Assembly (NCBI GenBank): GCA_051453625.1
Contig: JBOZIK010000001.1
Location: forward strand, 185,051,551 to 185,115,550
DNA length: 64,000 nt
Source of the DNA: Welwitschia mirabilis
Lineage: Eukaryota > Gnetophyta > Gnetopsida > Welwitschiales
Direction: 5' to 3'
The position numbers and the translations under genes are program-made. Positions 39,851 to 52,207 of this stretch are shown one piece after another; position 1 is the stretch's first letter; each line of letters starts with the position of its first letter. The notes below the pieces were generated by a model. It was given only the letters and a program-made list of their open reading frames with translations, was not told the origin of the DNA and ran no database searches.

Positions 39851-40449
39851 TTAAAGACATTAAAAAATTAATTCCCTTCTTTTAAAGGAATTCTTTTACA
39901 ATCAAATATGTTTAATATATTTGAATTATCTTTTATGCATCCTACTTCATCTTGAACATCCATTTACATTTAGTGGATTTATTATTTTTTGGATGATATA
40001 CCAATTTCCTATTTTTTTAAAAAAAATTTAGTCTCTTTAGTCTTCTATTATTCTTTAGGAGATCTACCAATTTCCATTTTATTTTTTCTTTTTTCTCTTT
40101 TTTATGATAAAAGGAAATCTCTTTATTTTTCTATAAGTAATATTCCATTGAGCTATTTAGATACATTCTAAAATCTCATGGCATGATGTTCATCTTTTTT
40201 TATAACCAAGACTAGAAAGAAGAATTTAGAATTAGATATCCTTTCTACATTATGCTTGGTTACCCTTGAATATTTTATTAGCTTCACTTTATTATATTTT
40301 TTCTCCTTATATTACTCATTTATTTTTGCTTGTAGCATATTTAGTTTACATCCCAATAGTAATCTTCACTTATAATTCTCAAAGGAAGTGAATTTCCTTA
40401 CTTCTTTTAAGATAAGAATCCATTAAATAATACATCCATGCTATTCAAA

Positions 40450-40620
40450 ATCTTCTTGGTACTTAAACCTCACTACCTATCTCCTTTTGTGCCATATGCA
40501 TAACCAATAATATGCACTTCCTAGACTTAACATCAAACACATATCTATATTTTGGGGACACAGAAATATGTCATGCATCTAAATGATTTAAGATATTCAT
40601 ACGTATTCTAGTTATTAGTC
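40450..40620 (-). pseudogene. Copia G integrase C-terminal segment
   Basis: The minus-strand frame reads LNHLDA..., then VSPKYRYVFDVKSRKCILL, matching the conserved copia stretch L..LRVFGC.AYV......KLD.KS.KCIFLGY. That stretch closes the integrase core before the reverse transcriptase linker. One stop falls inside it. The frames on the plus strand at 39989-40171 are unrelated. Confidence 0.7.
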
Positions 40621-41699
40621 CACATTTTTTTAAAGTTGTATCCTTCATAGAAATGAAGAACGTCTTATTTTCTAAATATCAGGATTGTCTTAGAATATCC
40701 ATACAAAGTACCTTGCTATAATGTTTACTTCTCATTATGATTTTAACATATTTTAAAACTTTTTAATTAAATATTTTTATAATTCCATATTATGATTTAT
40801 TTTTATAGAACTAAAAGATAGCTCTTAATTTCTTTACATCTAAAATATGAATTAAGTTACTTTAATGTTTACTTTCATTCATAAGATAATCTCAATCAAT
40901 TTATTTTCTTACTATTACTCCTATTCATCTTTATGTTGAAATTATTGAATTTTTCAAATGCTTTAAATTTTAGCTTTAATGAATAAATTGATATTCTTTT
41001 GTCTTATTATTAGTAAATATGATTACGTACTTTATTCCATAGTGATTCTTCATAAGTAATATCTCATTAGTACTTTAAATTAAATTGAAGATGTTTTTGT
41101 TTCTTATTTTAATACTTAAATACATAATCCTACATTTCTTTTAATAGTATTAACAAAAATCCAATAGTGTCCTTTATATTTCTAAAGGAATTCTCATTTT
41201 AAGTAAATTTTAGAGGTTAAGCTCAATGATGTGGCTAAGTGTTATATGCCATAGCAAAGAAACCCCTTCATTCCTATCAACATCAAGATATGAATTTTTA
41301 ATCACTATCTATCAAATAAATTTGTATTCAAAAGATTAAAAAGTAGGTTTTTTATCATTATTAAAGCATGTTTTATATTTTTAAGCATTCATATGACTAT
41401 GCTATATGTTATTATTTGAACATTCTAATATAAATAAAGTTTATTAGATTATGATTTCATGCTAAAATACATACTTTTTTTATTTTCTAGAATGTATAAA
41501 AATAGGATATTTAAAGAGAAATGTTTCATAACTCTTTAAAATCCAAAATTAAAAAATTGTAATTAAACTTTAATAATATTATAAGAACATCTGTTAGATT
41601 ATTTGAATCATCTTTATTAATTATGCTTACCTTAAATTAAGAAGATAGATCCTCATCATTCTTCTACTTCAATTTATTATTCATGTTGAGTTTCCAACA

Positions 41700-41760
41700 T
41701 TCATGTTTAAATTGCCCCTTTCCTATTGCAATAGAAGCACTTCTTATTTTTATACTATTT
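41700..41760 (-). pseudogene. Copia G gag zinc-knuckle remnant
   Basis: The minus strand gives CFYCNRKGAI followed by two stops and a frame change before CW. The consensus is C-x2-C-x3-G-H-x4-C. The His codon region is mutated. The rest of gag to the right (41760-42400) is not readable. Confidence 0.55.
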
Positions 41761-43690
41761 CTCTTTAGATTTTTCTTTTAATTTACAGGTTTATCACCCA
41801 CATCCTCTATTCATTATATGTCTAATGGTTAGTAAGATTTTTTTCATCTATAAAATTTTATATTATTTTCAATAGGATAAAAACACTATTTTTAACCCTT
41901 TTGTGTATGAAATATAGATTAGTATTATGTTTGGGCTTATATAATAATGAAATGACTTTAAATGAAAGAAATACTTGGTCTTACTTCTTTTTATATAATA
42001 CAGTGCTTTATAAATGATAAGTAAACTCATATGAAATGTTTAAGTGATTAATAAAGGATATTCCTTCATCTTAAATTCATATAGCTTCAACTTTAGGTAT
42101 AAATTATTTGGGAGGAATCTTATCATGTATATATCCTTTAGTATGATTCATAGCATAGTATCTTAAACACCCTTCACTATGTTAAACAACAACTAATATG
42201 AGAAAATAATAAGAATGATGCTTCATTACTTAAGTCTAAATCATTCCATTCTAAATATATTCTTCTTATGAGTTATTTGGTTTTCCTAGTAATTACTTAT
42301 GTAATCCTTATTAAATGAATAGATCTTAAACCTAAACTTAGAGAAGTTTAAGATTATTCTATTCTTAAATTCTTCATCTTAAACGTTTCATTTATAAACT
42401 TTAAAACCAAATTCATTCTTCAAGATTAAATATAATCATCCACGTATTTAAGACTAAATACTATTTTAGCATTTGATATTAAATTTACAAACTATCACAT
42501 GTTTTAGTGATTAAATGAAAGAATCAAAGAAAATCAAAGTAGAAACAAATGTAGAGAAACAATAAAAATGAAAAATAACATCCAAGAATTTGATGTGGTT
42601 TACTTATTTTTATACTATGCTTAATGAAGGTTTAACTTGATCTTAAAAACGAAATATACAAGACTGATCTACTATCCTTACCATGGTAGTTGAATAGTGA
42701 TTAATAAATAAGGAAATAAATCTTTTGAATTACAAAAGAATAAAAAAATACCTCAAAAACTAATGTAAAAATGACACAATTCCATAAAAATAGTATCATC
42801 TCTTAGTAAGTATCATCAAAACCATTTGTTCATGAACATCCTTTAATCACATATGATAATGTCGAAATAGAAGGAAGTGATATCTAGAGATGTGTTCTTC
42901 AACATAGAACAATCCCTATTTCATAGTTTTGTAATAAAGAACCATAGTTTATCCACCTCATTCAAAATGAAGCTAGATGAGCTATAGATAAAAGATAAAA
43001 TGGAGGGTAAAAAAAGATAAAGAATACAAAGGTAGAAAGCTATAAGATAAAGTTTTTAAAGTTTGAGAAGTAGTTCAAGGATTTTCACAAGGGAGCGTCC
43101 ACCAGTTGTGGCAATCTATATTATGGTGTGCATTTGAATACTTCAAAAAGCTCATCTATAGGGCTACTCTTTGTCTTACATGTTGGGTGAAAAAAGTGCA
43201 ATTAGTATGGAGTAAGTATCTTAGTCATTATAACGATATACCCTAGTCTCTTTAGTTCTTAAATAAGTATGTTCAAAATCTAAGTTGAACTTTGTTTTTA
43301 TCTTTGGGATTATTTGTTTCTATTGGGCCTTACCTAAGGATAGATATGATAAGGTTGTGAGTAAATTTAACATGGAGATTCTCTATTGAAGTTTTACCAC
43401 TATTTAAAGATATCTTACTCTTCTATTTCCTATCATACCTAGATAGGAATAAAGTTTGGAAAAGTGTCTTTAGTTCTTTGCTACCCTATGATCTAAACCT
43501 CTTCAACAATATCCCAATTTGGTATAGAATTCTTAAATTTTTGACAAAATTTTTGAATTAGCCATTATTAAAAGAAATCTCTAAAAATTTCAAAAAAATA
43601 ATTAAGATTAATAAGACCATGATGAAGGTATCCCATTTCATCTTGGTAAGATTCTACATGTTGACTAAATTTGTTAACACAAAAAGAATC
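41761..43690. other. Unassigned AT-rich interval
   Basis: It probably contains eroded copia G gag and possibly the 5' part of the next LINE. No readable motif and no open frame worth naming was found. Confidence 0.35.
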
Positions 43691-45600
43691 AAGTAGATCT
43701 AGTTTCAATTAAAATAAGGGCTCAAAACCCTTTCCCTTGTAAGTTTTATGATAGCTGGGAATACTTATAGAGATTCTATAATTTGAAAAAGAGTAAACAC
43801 TCATTTTGTAATACAGAAGGGCATAATGAAAAAGATTATAAGAAGAAAACTTCAAGTTAAAAATGAATGCTATACTAAATAGAAAAAAGGATAGATAAAG
43901 AAGCAAAACTTTCAAGGGTCAGTAGTAAATAGTGCCATGAGATTTCAATCATTAAGGCTATAAAAAAATGTGGCTTTTTAAGATGAAAAGATAAGTAACT
44001 TAGGGAAGTATATGGATAATTCCCCAAGATCTCCTCAAAAGACAAAAAATGCTTCATCTTATAAAAAATTCCAATAAAAATCCTGTCAAAAATATTTATG
44101 AAGATAAATTTCATCTCCCAATCAAAGGGTATCACTTACACAATACCAGAGGTAAGCCCACTAGCTAAGAAAAAAGAAATAAAAAACCAAATTAAATTTG
44201 ATACATAAATCCTAAGAAATGCTAAAGACCATGATTGAAAAATACAAAAGCCATGAAAAAAACTATGATGAATATATTATCATGAAATATGAAGGGGATG
44301 AATACCTCCTATAAAGGTAAATCCCTACTACATATCCTAAAGTAATGAAATATTGATTTATTATGTATCTAAGAAACTAAGCTTTTAGACTCAGAGAAGT
44401 GATTTTTTTTCCTTAAAACTAGAAGGATACATATGTAAAAAACATAAGAAGAGTTAGGAGTTATTATATCAAGTAGAGTCCCATTTAAGATTATGAATTT
44501 AGATAGATGATATATAATTGTAAGTCTAGGAGACATAAACATTAACAACCTACATAATTTACAAAAGCATAAGGATTGAATAGCCTTAATTATAAGATAT
44601 TAATAGATAAATTTTAAAATAGAAAAGGGATTCTAATATGGGACTTTAATCAAGTCTACATCATTTAAAAAACTAAGGAAGCAAATCTCAGAAAAACAAA
44701 TAGGTAGAGAAATACCTAAATATTACCCAAAATAATAACCTGCATGATTTAAAATTAGTGAATACCAAGTACACTTGGTCAAACAAGAAATAAGAAATAC
44801 ATAAAGTCTTAACTAGGATTAACAGAGCTTGGATTCTTAGTAGTGTTGATATATCTACTCCTTGCATTTTATATGATTCTCAATAAATAGAATCAGTTCA
44901 TGAATCCATTTTACTATAAATGGAGGTGCCTTTACCCTATTGGGGAAGATTTAAATTGGAATGATATTAGCTAGATAAAGAAGACATGAAACTTTTAGTC
45001 AACACTCTTTGGGAGTATTATAAGGATCATGACCTATGGAATTTTCTTCTAAGGAGTTTAACTAGTCTTAAAGGCTCTTTAAAAGAGGGGAAAAAGAAGG
45101 GAAGATGGTTTTTTAGATATAGGAGCATGTAGCTATACAATCAACTAAGTGACATTTAAAAAGAATATGAATTAGGTCCTATAAAGGAAAATAATTATAT
45201 GAAAATCCTTAGACCCTTTCATTACTTATATAAAGACAAGGAGTCTTACTAGTAGGAAAGATAAAAAACTAAATGGCTTAGGAAGGAAGAAAGATATACA
45301 AATTTTTCTTTTAATAAGCAAACCATTAGGCATAAGCTAATTATATTAGAATAAGGATGTAGTGAAGTGGGAGGGCTTAACACAGTTGTAGTAGAAATGA
45401 AAATTGAAAAATATTATGTTAGATTACTTCTGAGACCTCTAAACTAAAATAATCATTATCATAAAGATTTTAATATTCATAAAGTTATTAATTTAGAATA
45501 CTAGAATCACCTTCTAAAATCTTTTTTTGTATCTAAAATAGAAATCTTAATCTATAGTATGAATAATAATAAAAGATTGGGTCCAAATGGATGGTGAATA
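43691..45600 (+). pseudogene. Second LINE remnant: zinc-knuckle region, endonuclease and start of RT, cut by gypsy C
   Basis: A plus-strand CNTEGHNEKDY segment near 43800-43835 resembles a damaged CCHC knuckle of a LINE ORF1 or gag. The endonuclease part is clearer: a WDFN..Y run near 44642 (consensus GDFN), then LKLVNTKYTWSNKK at about 44752-44790 and LTRINRAWI (~44805-44835), matching the plant LINE endonuclease end (YTWSN......R.DR). A linker with TKWLRKEERYTNF (~45268-45305) and the RT entry SMNNNKRLGPNGW (45559-45594; consensus KAPGPDGF) follow. The copy stops at 45600, where the TGTCATATCC end of gypsy C begins. The minus-strand frames at 43709-44135 are shadows. Confidence 0.66.
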
Positions 45601-46953
45601 TGTCATATCCCATATCTTGTAAATCTTAATTACTTAGATATTGAGAATATTAAGATTTTAATCAGATGATAAATTACTCTTCTTTAAAGGCCTTATTAAA
45701 ATAAGATGGCATTTTAAATTAATCTTAGTTTATAATTTTCATAATTCACCATAAAAATAATAATACTTATGTTAGAAGATCTTTTTGAGAAAAGATATTC
45801 AAACATCTAAAACTAAATAATTCCATTATATAAGGAATTAAAATTACATGATAAAACTAACAAATTGGAAACTTCAAGAGGACATAATCATATATTTTAC
45901 ATCTTATTCACTCATGTAAATTCTTGGTAAATGTGATAGGTATACTATATTATGAATAGACATTCTCTTCCTTATGTCATGTTATCGATAGATTTTATAC
46001 ATTATGAAATAAATGAGCATGTGAATAAGTACATCCACTCCTACCTAAAACCAAGAATGACAAATGATGAGATTTAATTTATCATGACTTTTATGTTCTT
46101 GATATTTATAAGGGCACTTCATTCATAGCCTATTTATTATTTTGTTCATTGGAATTAAATAGTTTGTCTCCTTATTCTACATGAAAATTTTGAGATTTGT
46201 AGATTTATTTTTTTGATGCATATCTTAGATGAATTAAACTTACTTATGAGCCTATGAAGGATTAAGAAGAAGCTAGGATAAGGGAATGATGCATCTAATT
46301 CACTTTACTAGTTAAAGCAAGAAGATTACTCATCCTAGTTAGGTGCATGATCCATAAATATAATCTATTTTTGTAATTTAATGTTACTTATTACCCATTC
46401 TACTTATCAATGCTAAATCATGTGATATTATCACTTGTATTAGAGGTATATTGAGGTGATATGTAAGCTTATGAAGTTAAGCCTAGTCATGTTTATATAG
46501 TTTAAAACCTAAAGTAAAACAAACTCATGTATGAAGGGTGGCCCAATATTGAGTTGAAATGCCATTAATGGGAGTTGTAACCTCCTATTATATTGATTTG
46601 GTATTATCTTTAAACTTATTTATAAATTTTTATAATAATTTTACACATCCTAAACTATTTATAAGATATCTTTCTTTGTAATGAAAAACTAGCAAGAAAT
46701 GGAGAATAGAATCTTATGATATAGCTATTATTTATAAACCAAAATATTCTAGCAATTAATTTTAGATAAATATACAATAACAATATGATTTGTTTTTTCT
46801 TAAAATACAAAAAAATGCTAATAAAGAAATAAGTAAAATTTGATGCTACGTTCTTTAGTCTCTACTAGGTAGTAATATTAAAGAGTTAAGGAAGAGAAAA
46901 AAGGAAAAAAAAAAATAATGCTTAATTAGGATAAGAACAAATAGGGTATTACA
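45601..46953 (+). repeat. 5' LTR of gypsy C
   Basis: It starts TGTCATATCCCATATCTTGT, the same as 62380 apart from one site, and ends GGGTATTACA next to the primer site. Alignment with the right LTR is clear for about 820 bases (to ~46420) and unclear beyond, and the two lengths differ by about 210 bases. One of the LTRs has therefore had an insertion or deletion. Confidence 0.78.
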
Positions 46954-46956
46954 AAT

Positions 46957-46968
46957 TGATATCATAGC
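46957..46968 (+). other. Primer-binding site of gypsy C (tRNA-iMet)
   Basis: TGATATCATAGC stands for TGGTATCAGAGC with two substitutions, three bases after the LTR end. Confidence 0.7.
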
Positions 46969-47039
46969 TATAGGTTAACTTAAATAATACTTACATTAAG
47001 CACCTATACATTTATAAGAATATAAATCCAATTTCATCT

Positions 47040-47420
47040 TTGACATCCTTTCTCCTTAATAATCATAAGTTAGTTGTAACCATAATAACTTTAATTTCTA
47101 ATAGTTAATTTCTAATAATTATAAAGTTAGTTATATCCCTAATAATCTTACGAGTAAAATCAATTATATCCTTAATAATACTAGATTCCAAAATAACTTT
47201 AACTCCTAGATATGCATGAATTTAATCATATCTCCTAATAGTTATGAATTTCATTATATTTATAATTTTCCTACTTCGTAAATATATACCAAATTGCATT
47301 CATGTTAACCCCAATAATTATAAATATTATACTAATAATAATCTTAGCTTCCTAATAATCCCAGAAGTTGATTATATTTGGGATAGTTTAAAAGTATTCA
47401 TAAGGTTAATTATAACCCTA
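47040..47420 (+). repeat. Degenerate short-repeat leader of gypsy C
   Basis: The words TAATAATYATAA and TTAGTTATATCC recur at irregular 25-60 bp spacing. It looks like an eroded tandem array in the untranslated leader. The 87-codon frame at 47244-47507 runs through it and is not considered a gene. Confidence 0.5.
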
Positions 47421-47929
47421 ACTCTAGATGATCATTATGCTAATAATATTTATGATAATTCAAAATCCCCAAACAAACCAAAAAGGATGATGAGTTTAAG
47501 TCATTAAAAACTATATTACCTTAAATCTATAGATAATAATCACTTAGAAAAATTATAATTATCTTAATAAGTTAGGACAGTGAGCTCATATAATTCTTTA
47601 AAGAGATTAGACTTTTATGAGAAATAAAAATATATAAAATAATGCATTATAACTAGACACTCGTAGAAATAATTATATCTCCCACTTACTCATCCTAAAT
47701 TATATGATCACATAATATTGAAGTGAAAACCCATATTTATAACTTATAAATCTTATTTATTGAAAATGAAAAAAGGGATAAACTTGATTATGTACTTTAA
47801 ATTAAAAATAAGGAGTAATCACATCATAATGACAACCATGTTCTTTCTAAAATAATAAAAATATTTATAAGATTAATAATATCCATTTTATTTCCAAATG
47901 TAATCTCATAAAAACTTTCAGATGCCCTG

Positions 47930-49010
47930 TCATCATCAACTCCATTGCACTAAGTAATCAACATTAAAAAAATTAGGATAGTCAAGATCGTAATAATGGA
48001 AATCAACCCCCATTCAACCTTAGTTTAGAAGCATTGGTAAATACATTCATGCAATTCCTATCAAAAATAGTAAATCAAGGTTAAAACCCATAAGTAAATA
48101 AAGGTATCAATTAACTTAATAAAGTGTGTATGAAAAATTAATTCAAACTTTTATTAATCTAAATATACCAAATTTTAAAAGATATGGAGACCCTTCCAAA
48201 GCAAAAGCATAGCTAAGTAATGTTAAAAAGGTTATGTGTACCTTAGGATATTATGAATATGAAAAGATGTCTTTGGATATTTATATGTTATAAGGAGAAC
48301 TTCATTTATGCTAGAAAATGAAAATGACCAAGTTCAAAGATCTAGAACTTTCATTGAAGAAATTTGAGTACATCTTTAAGGAGAGGTACATTACCAAGTT
48401 CTATATTCATTAGAAGGTTATAGAATTCTATAATCTAACATAAGCCCATAATATGACCATAGCATCTCATGAGTGCAAATTTTGTAGAATTATTAAGATA
48501 TGAATCACATATACATCTAGATGAAGAAGCTAAAGTAAATTTATTTATTAATAATCTTCTTTCTTCTATTACTATTAAATCCATGTTTTAACCTAAGAGT
48601 CTAGTAGAGGCTATAGAAAAGGCAAACATAGCAAAATAAAACTAGTAGAAATAATAGCAAATTAAGAAAATAATTCCTCTATAGGGAAATATCCTTAAGG
48701 AAAATTAATTACAAATGTCTTACCAAAATAAGAATTACCACTTTAGCAAAAATAATATTAGTAGTAGTAATAACAGAAACAGAAATTTTAATCAACTTGA
48801 GTAGACTCTATTTAAAATAAATTAGAATATTACTAGTTAAAGCTATGTAAGTAATCAACCTCAAAGATCTAAGTTCCAGTAAATTCCTAATCAGTATTAG
48901 TACTAGAACTTGTGTAATGGATATCAATGCTACTATTGTAAAGGAAATAGTAATGTAAAAGAATGTCTATTTCATAATAAAGACCTTTCTAGATAATAAT
49001 CAGTAAATCC
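47930..49010 (+). pseudogene. Gypsy C gag remnant
   Basis: The frame passes an early LEALVNTFMQFL segment (~48028-48065), a middle capsid part with ELLRYESHIHLDEE (~48490-48530; consensus ELSRYAPH....E..) and LVEAIEKA (~48602-48625). It ends in a zinc knuckle at 48928-48966 read as CYYCKGNSNVKEC. Compared with C-x2-C-x4-H-x4-C the His is lost and one residue is missing. Stops occur about every 20-40 codons. Confidence 0.68.
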
Positions 49011-50720
49011 TTGAGGATTAAAAAGTATTTTACAATTAATAGAATAACTTTGAGTAATAGTAGATAATCAAGGGGTACAATTTCAAAGCTCTATCATAAA
49101 AGGTAAGGCTTTATCTAATAATAAAGAAGTAATTATTTTATTTCATTTTGTAGTAACACATTATTTATATCTTTTAAAATTATTACAAGAGAAAACTTAT
49201 GTTGTTCTCTAATTGAGGGATGCAGAGATCTAGCAAACAGATCATTTTTAAAGTTAATCACCAAGTCCAAATCTGTAATTTATCCAGAAGTGGGGGATAT
49301 TTTCAAATGCAACCAATTGTTATTGACTTATATCAAATGATATTAGTTTGGATATGAATTAATTAATGTATAAGAGAGCAGTTATAAATTGTAAAAAGCA
49401 TCTGATAAATCATGGTTAGATACTAATCTTTTAAGGTTATTACAAATCAGTAGTGGAGAATTTATTTAACAAAAAGCATATAAAAAGTAAAATTAAGAAA
49501 CTAATTATCATAAAGAAAGGAGAAACTTTAGTAAAGAATATACCAATAGTCTAAGAATATCTTGATGTATTTACATTATAATTACAAAGAATGCCATCAC
49601 TTTGAGAAGTTAGATCTTTAATTGAATTGATCTCAGGGATCCAACTAATTTCTAAGATATCATTTATAATGTTTCCTATAGAAATAAAAAATTAAAAATT
49701 TAGCTCAAAAAGATACAAAAAAATATGGAACACTAAGATTGTGCATTTATTATAGATAGTTAAATCAATTACAATTAAGAATAAGTATCCACTACTAAGA
49801 ATAGATGATCTTCTTGATCAGCTCAAGGAAGTTAATATTTTTTTAAATGTTGATCTAAAATCTAAATATCATCAAGTTGAAATTAAAGAAAAAGATATTC
49901 ATAACATAGCATTTAAAACCCATTATGAGCATTATGAACTTAGTGTTATCAATTTTGGTTTAGCTAATGCCTAGGCAGTATTTATGAGTCTTATAAATTA
50001 CATGTTTTAATCATGTCTTGATTATGTTTTAATAGTATTTATTGATGAAATCATCATTTATTCCAAAACTTATGAAAAGAATGAGAAACACTTAAGAATA
50101 TTATTATAAACTTTATAGAATCACTAATTATATGCTAACTTAAAAAAGTGTTCCCTTTGAAAGGAATTCATTCAATTTCTAGGTCATTAATATCTAAGAA
50201 AAGTATATTAGTGGATTAAGATAAAGTTAGACCAATAATGAAATGGCCAATACCAAAAAACATTATAGAGCATAGAACCTTTCTTGGTCTTACTATGTAC
50301 TATTATTTATACATCTTTAACTTTTCTAAGATATATTCTTCATTAACAAGCCTTTTAAATAAAAATAAATATTTTTAATGGATAGAAAAATGTAACTAAT
50401 AATTTGATTATCCTAACAAATTCTTAATTACCATTCTAGTCTTAATAATACCAAATGATTCAAAGATTTTGTTAATTTATACTAATGCATCTACAGAAGG
50501 CTTAGAGTAGTGCTTGAACAAGATAAAAAGGTTAATAATCTATGGATCAAAACAACTTAAAAATCATAAAAGAAATTATCCTAGTTATGATGTTGAATTA
50601 GCTATAATAAGTTTTACTTTAACATTGTCAAAGATTATCTTTATGGTTTTAAGCTTTAAGTTTGAAAAATTCATAATACTTTAAAATACATTTTTATGCA
50701 ATTAAACTTAAAATTTAGAA
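49010..50720 (+). pseudogene. Gypsy C protease, reverse transcriptase and RNase H remnant
   Basis: The protease part (49080-49400) is poorly readable. RT is clear: KNKYPLLRIDDLLDQL (~49778-49826), NVDLKSKYHQVEIKEKDI (~49846-49900), FGLANAQAVFM (~49953-49985, with one stop), and the catalytic box VFIDEIIIYSK at about 50035-50067. In the box the second Asp of FIDD is Glu. Then comes EKNEKHLRILL. RNase H is visible from about 50460 (DSKILLIYTNASTEGL, where the first catalytic Asp region reads TNA) to LASY.VELA near 50590. Broken by many stops. Confidence 0.82.
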
Positions 50721-50999
50721 AAAGAAGATGGATGAAATTTCTATGTGATTGTGATGTAGAGATTTTATAAATTGAAGATAAAGAAATAAGATTATAGATG
50801 CTCTTATTAGACAATATTATCTTAAAGTACTTATGAAAATTCAAAATCAAATTCCTACTATTATGTTAAATTTGTGAAAAAGGATGAAAAAATAAAAAAT
50901 TAAAGAACTGCCTAGAAAAATTAATAGATTCACAGGATTTTAGTATTTATTCAAATGATATTATTAGATACAAGGAAATATGTTTGATTTCTAATATAG

Positions 51000-52207
51000 A
51001 TGGAATTTGACATAAGCTAATGTTTAGATTTCATAATCCACCTATGAAGAATTAAAACATATGAAAACATGAAAGAAAAATTTCGATTGTCAGAGATAGA
51101 AAAGGATATAGTAGAATTTATGTCAAGATACTTTGATTATCAATAAGTTAAAGTAGAATATACAAACCCAGTAGGATTAGTTTATCCTCATGATATTCTA
51201 GAATATAAATGGAATATAATATACGTATACTTTATTATAGGACTTTTAAAAATGCAAAGAATTAATAACTCTATTATAATAAAAATTAATAGAGAAACTA
51301 GTCTAGCACATTTTATTTTAGTAAAATCTACTTATGATGCCAAGAACATAGCTAAATTATATATTTATAATGTTGTTTAGGTGCATGACATGACTTTAGT
51401 AATTATCTCTAATAGAGATTCAAATTTTACTTCTAAGTCTTAGTAAGAATTACAAGTGGGTTTAGGAGCCAAGTTAAATTTGAATAGTATGTTTCACCCT
51501 CGAACAGATGATTAGCCTAAAATATTTGATCAAATTTTAAAATATCTTATCAGATCATGTGTTCTAGATAATCCTAAGTGTTGGAAAGAGTACCTATTAC
51601 TAGTAGAATTTTCATATAATAATAGTTATTAAAGTTTAATTTAAATGACCTTATTTGAACTCGTATATTGTAAAAAATGTATAGAACCCACTTCATGATT
51701 AGAATCTAAATAAAGATTGATAATGGAATCATAAATATAATAAGAAATAAAAAGTAAAATAAGGATAACTAATGATAGAATTAAAATAGTAGTCAATAGA
51801 TAAAATATGTACATTGACCATTGAAGAAGAGATCTTAAGTTCAAAATAGGTGATTATGTATTTCTTAAAATTTTACTGATGAAATAAATAATGTGAGAAA
51901 TTAAGATATAAAAATTAGCTCCTTAACTCATTAAACCATCTAAAACATTAGAAATATTAGCTATTGCATGCAAGCTTTCTCTACCTCCTTAATTAATGCA
52001 CATGCATAATGTTTTCCATCTAAGTCTACTAAGAAAGTATATTACAGATCTTTCTCATGTATTAAGTTAATCTCATATTTAACTGAAACTAGATTTTTTA
52101 ACTATAAAAAAGCCAAAATCAGTGCTATATTAATGAACTATTAATTTATCAAATAAGGAGATCCATAAAGTGAAGATAAACTAGAGTAGTCATAGTCTTC
52201 ATGAAGC
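51000..52207 (+). pseudogene. Gypsy C integrase remnant, interrupted by copia D
   Basis: Visible parts are SNRDSNFTSKS near 51412 (consensus SDRDPRFTS; the catalytic Asp position is Asn), FHPRTDD (~51492-51512), the ILKYLIRSCVLDNP segment, LLLVEFSYNNSY (~51595-51630), and the C-terminal HNVFHLSLLRKYI at about 51997-52040, typical of chromovirus pol. The frame runs on to HSLHEA at 52190-52207, where copia D begins. It resumes at 62245. The minus-strand frame at 51844-51641 is a shadow. Confidence 0.83.

Larger units (their letters stand above)
37956..41760 (-). mobile_element. Copia remnant 'G', minus strand, interrupted by repeat R1
   Basis: Minus-strand copia landmarks lie in the correct order going from high to low coordinates. 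These are a gag zinc knuckle (~41757-41700), the integrase C-terminal segment (40600-40450), and reverse transcriptase (38400-37956). Between the last two lies a plus-oriented R1 copy (38700-39850). Subtracting about 1.1 kb for R1 leaves roughly the spacing expected of a copia pol, so R1 probably inserted here. No LTR or primer site was found for G. Its 3' side may have been lost at, or displaced by, gypsy B. Confidence 0.65.

Noticed and set aside
43709-44135. Two overlapping minus-strand frames rich in hydrophobic residues, looked at as membrane proteins
   Set aside because: They are antisense to A-rich LINE sequence. Phe/Leu/Ile-rich shadows are expected from A/T-rich templates.
47244-47507. 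87-codon plus-strand frame
   Set aside because: It runs through the repeat-structured leader of gypsy C and consists of repeat-derived Asn/Ile/Tyr codons without any family motif.
51641-51844. 67-codon minus-strand frame
   Set aside because: It is antisense to the C-terminal integrase region of gypsy C.
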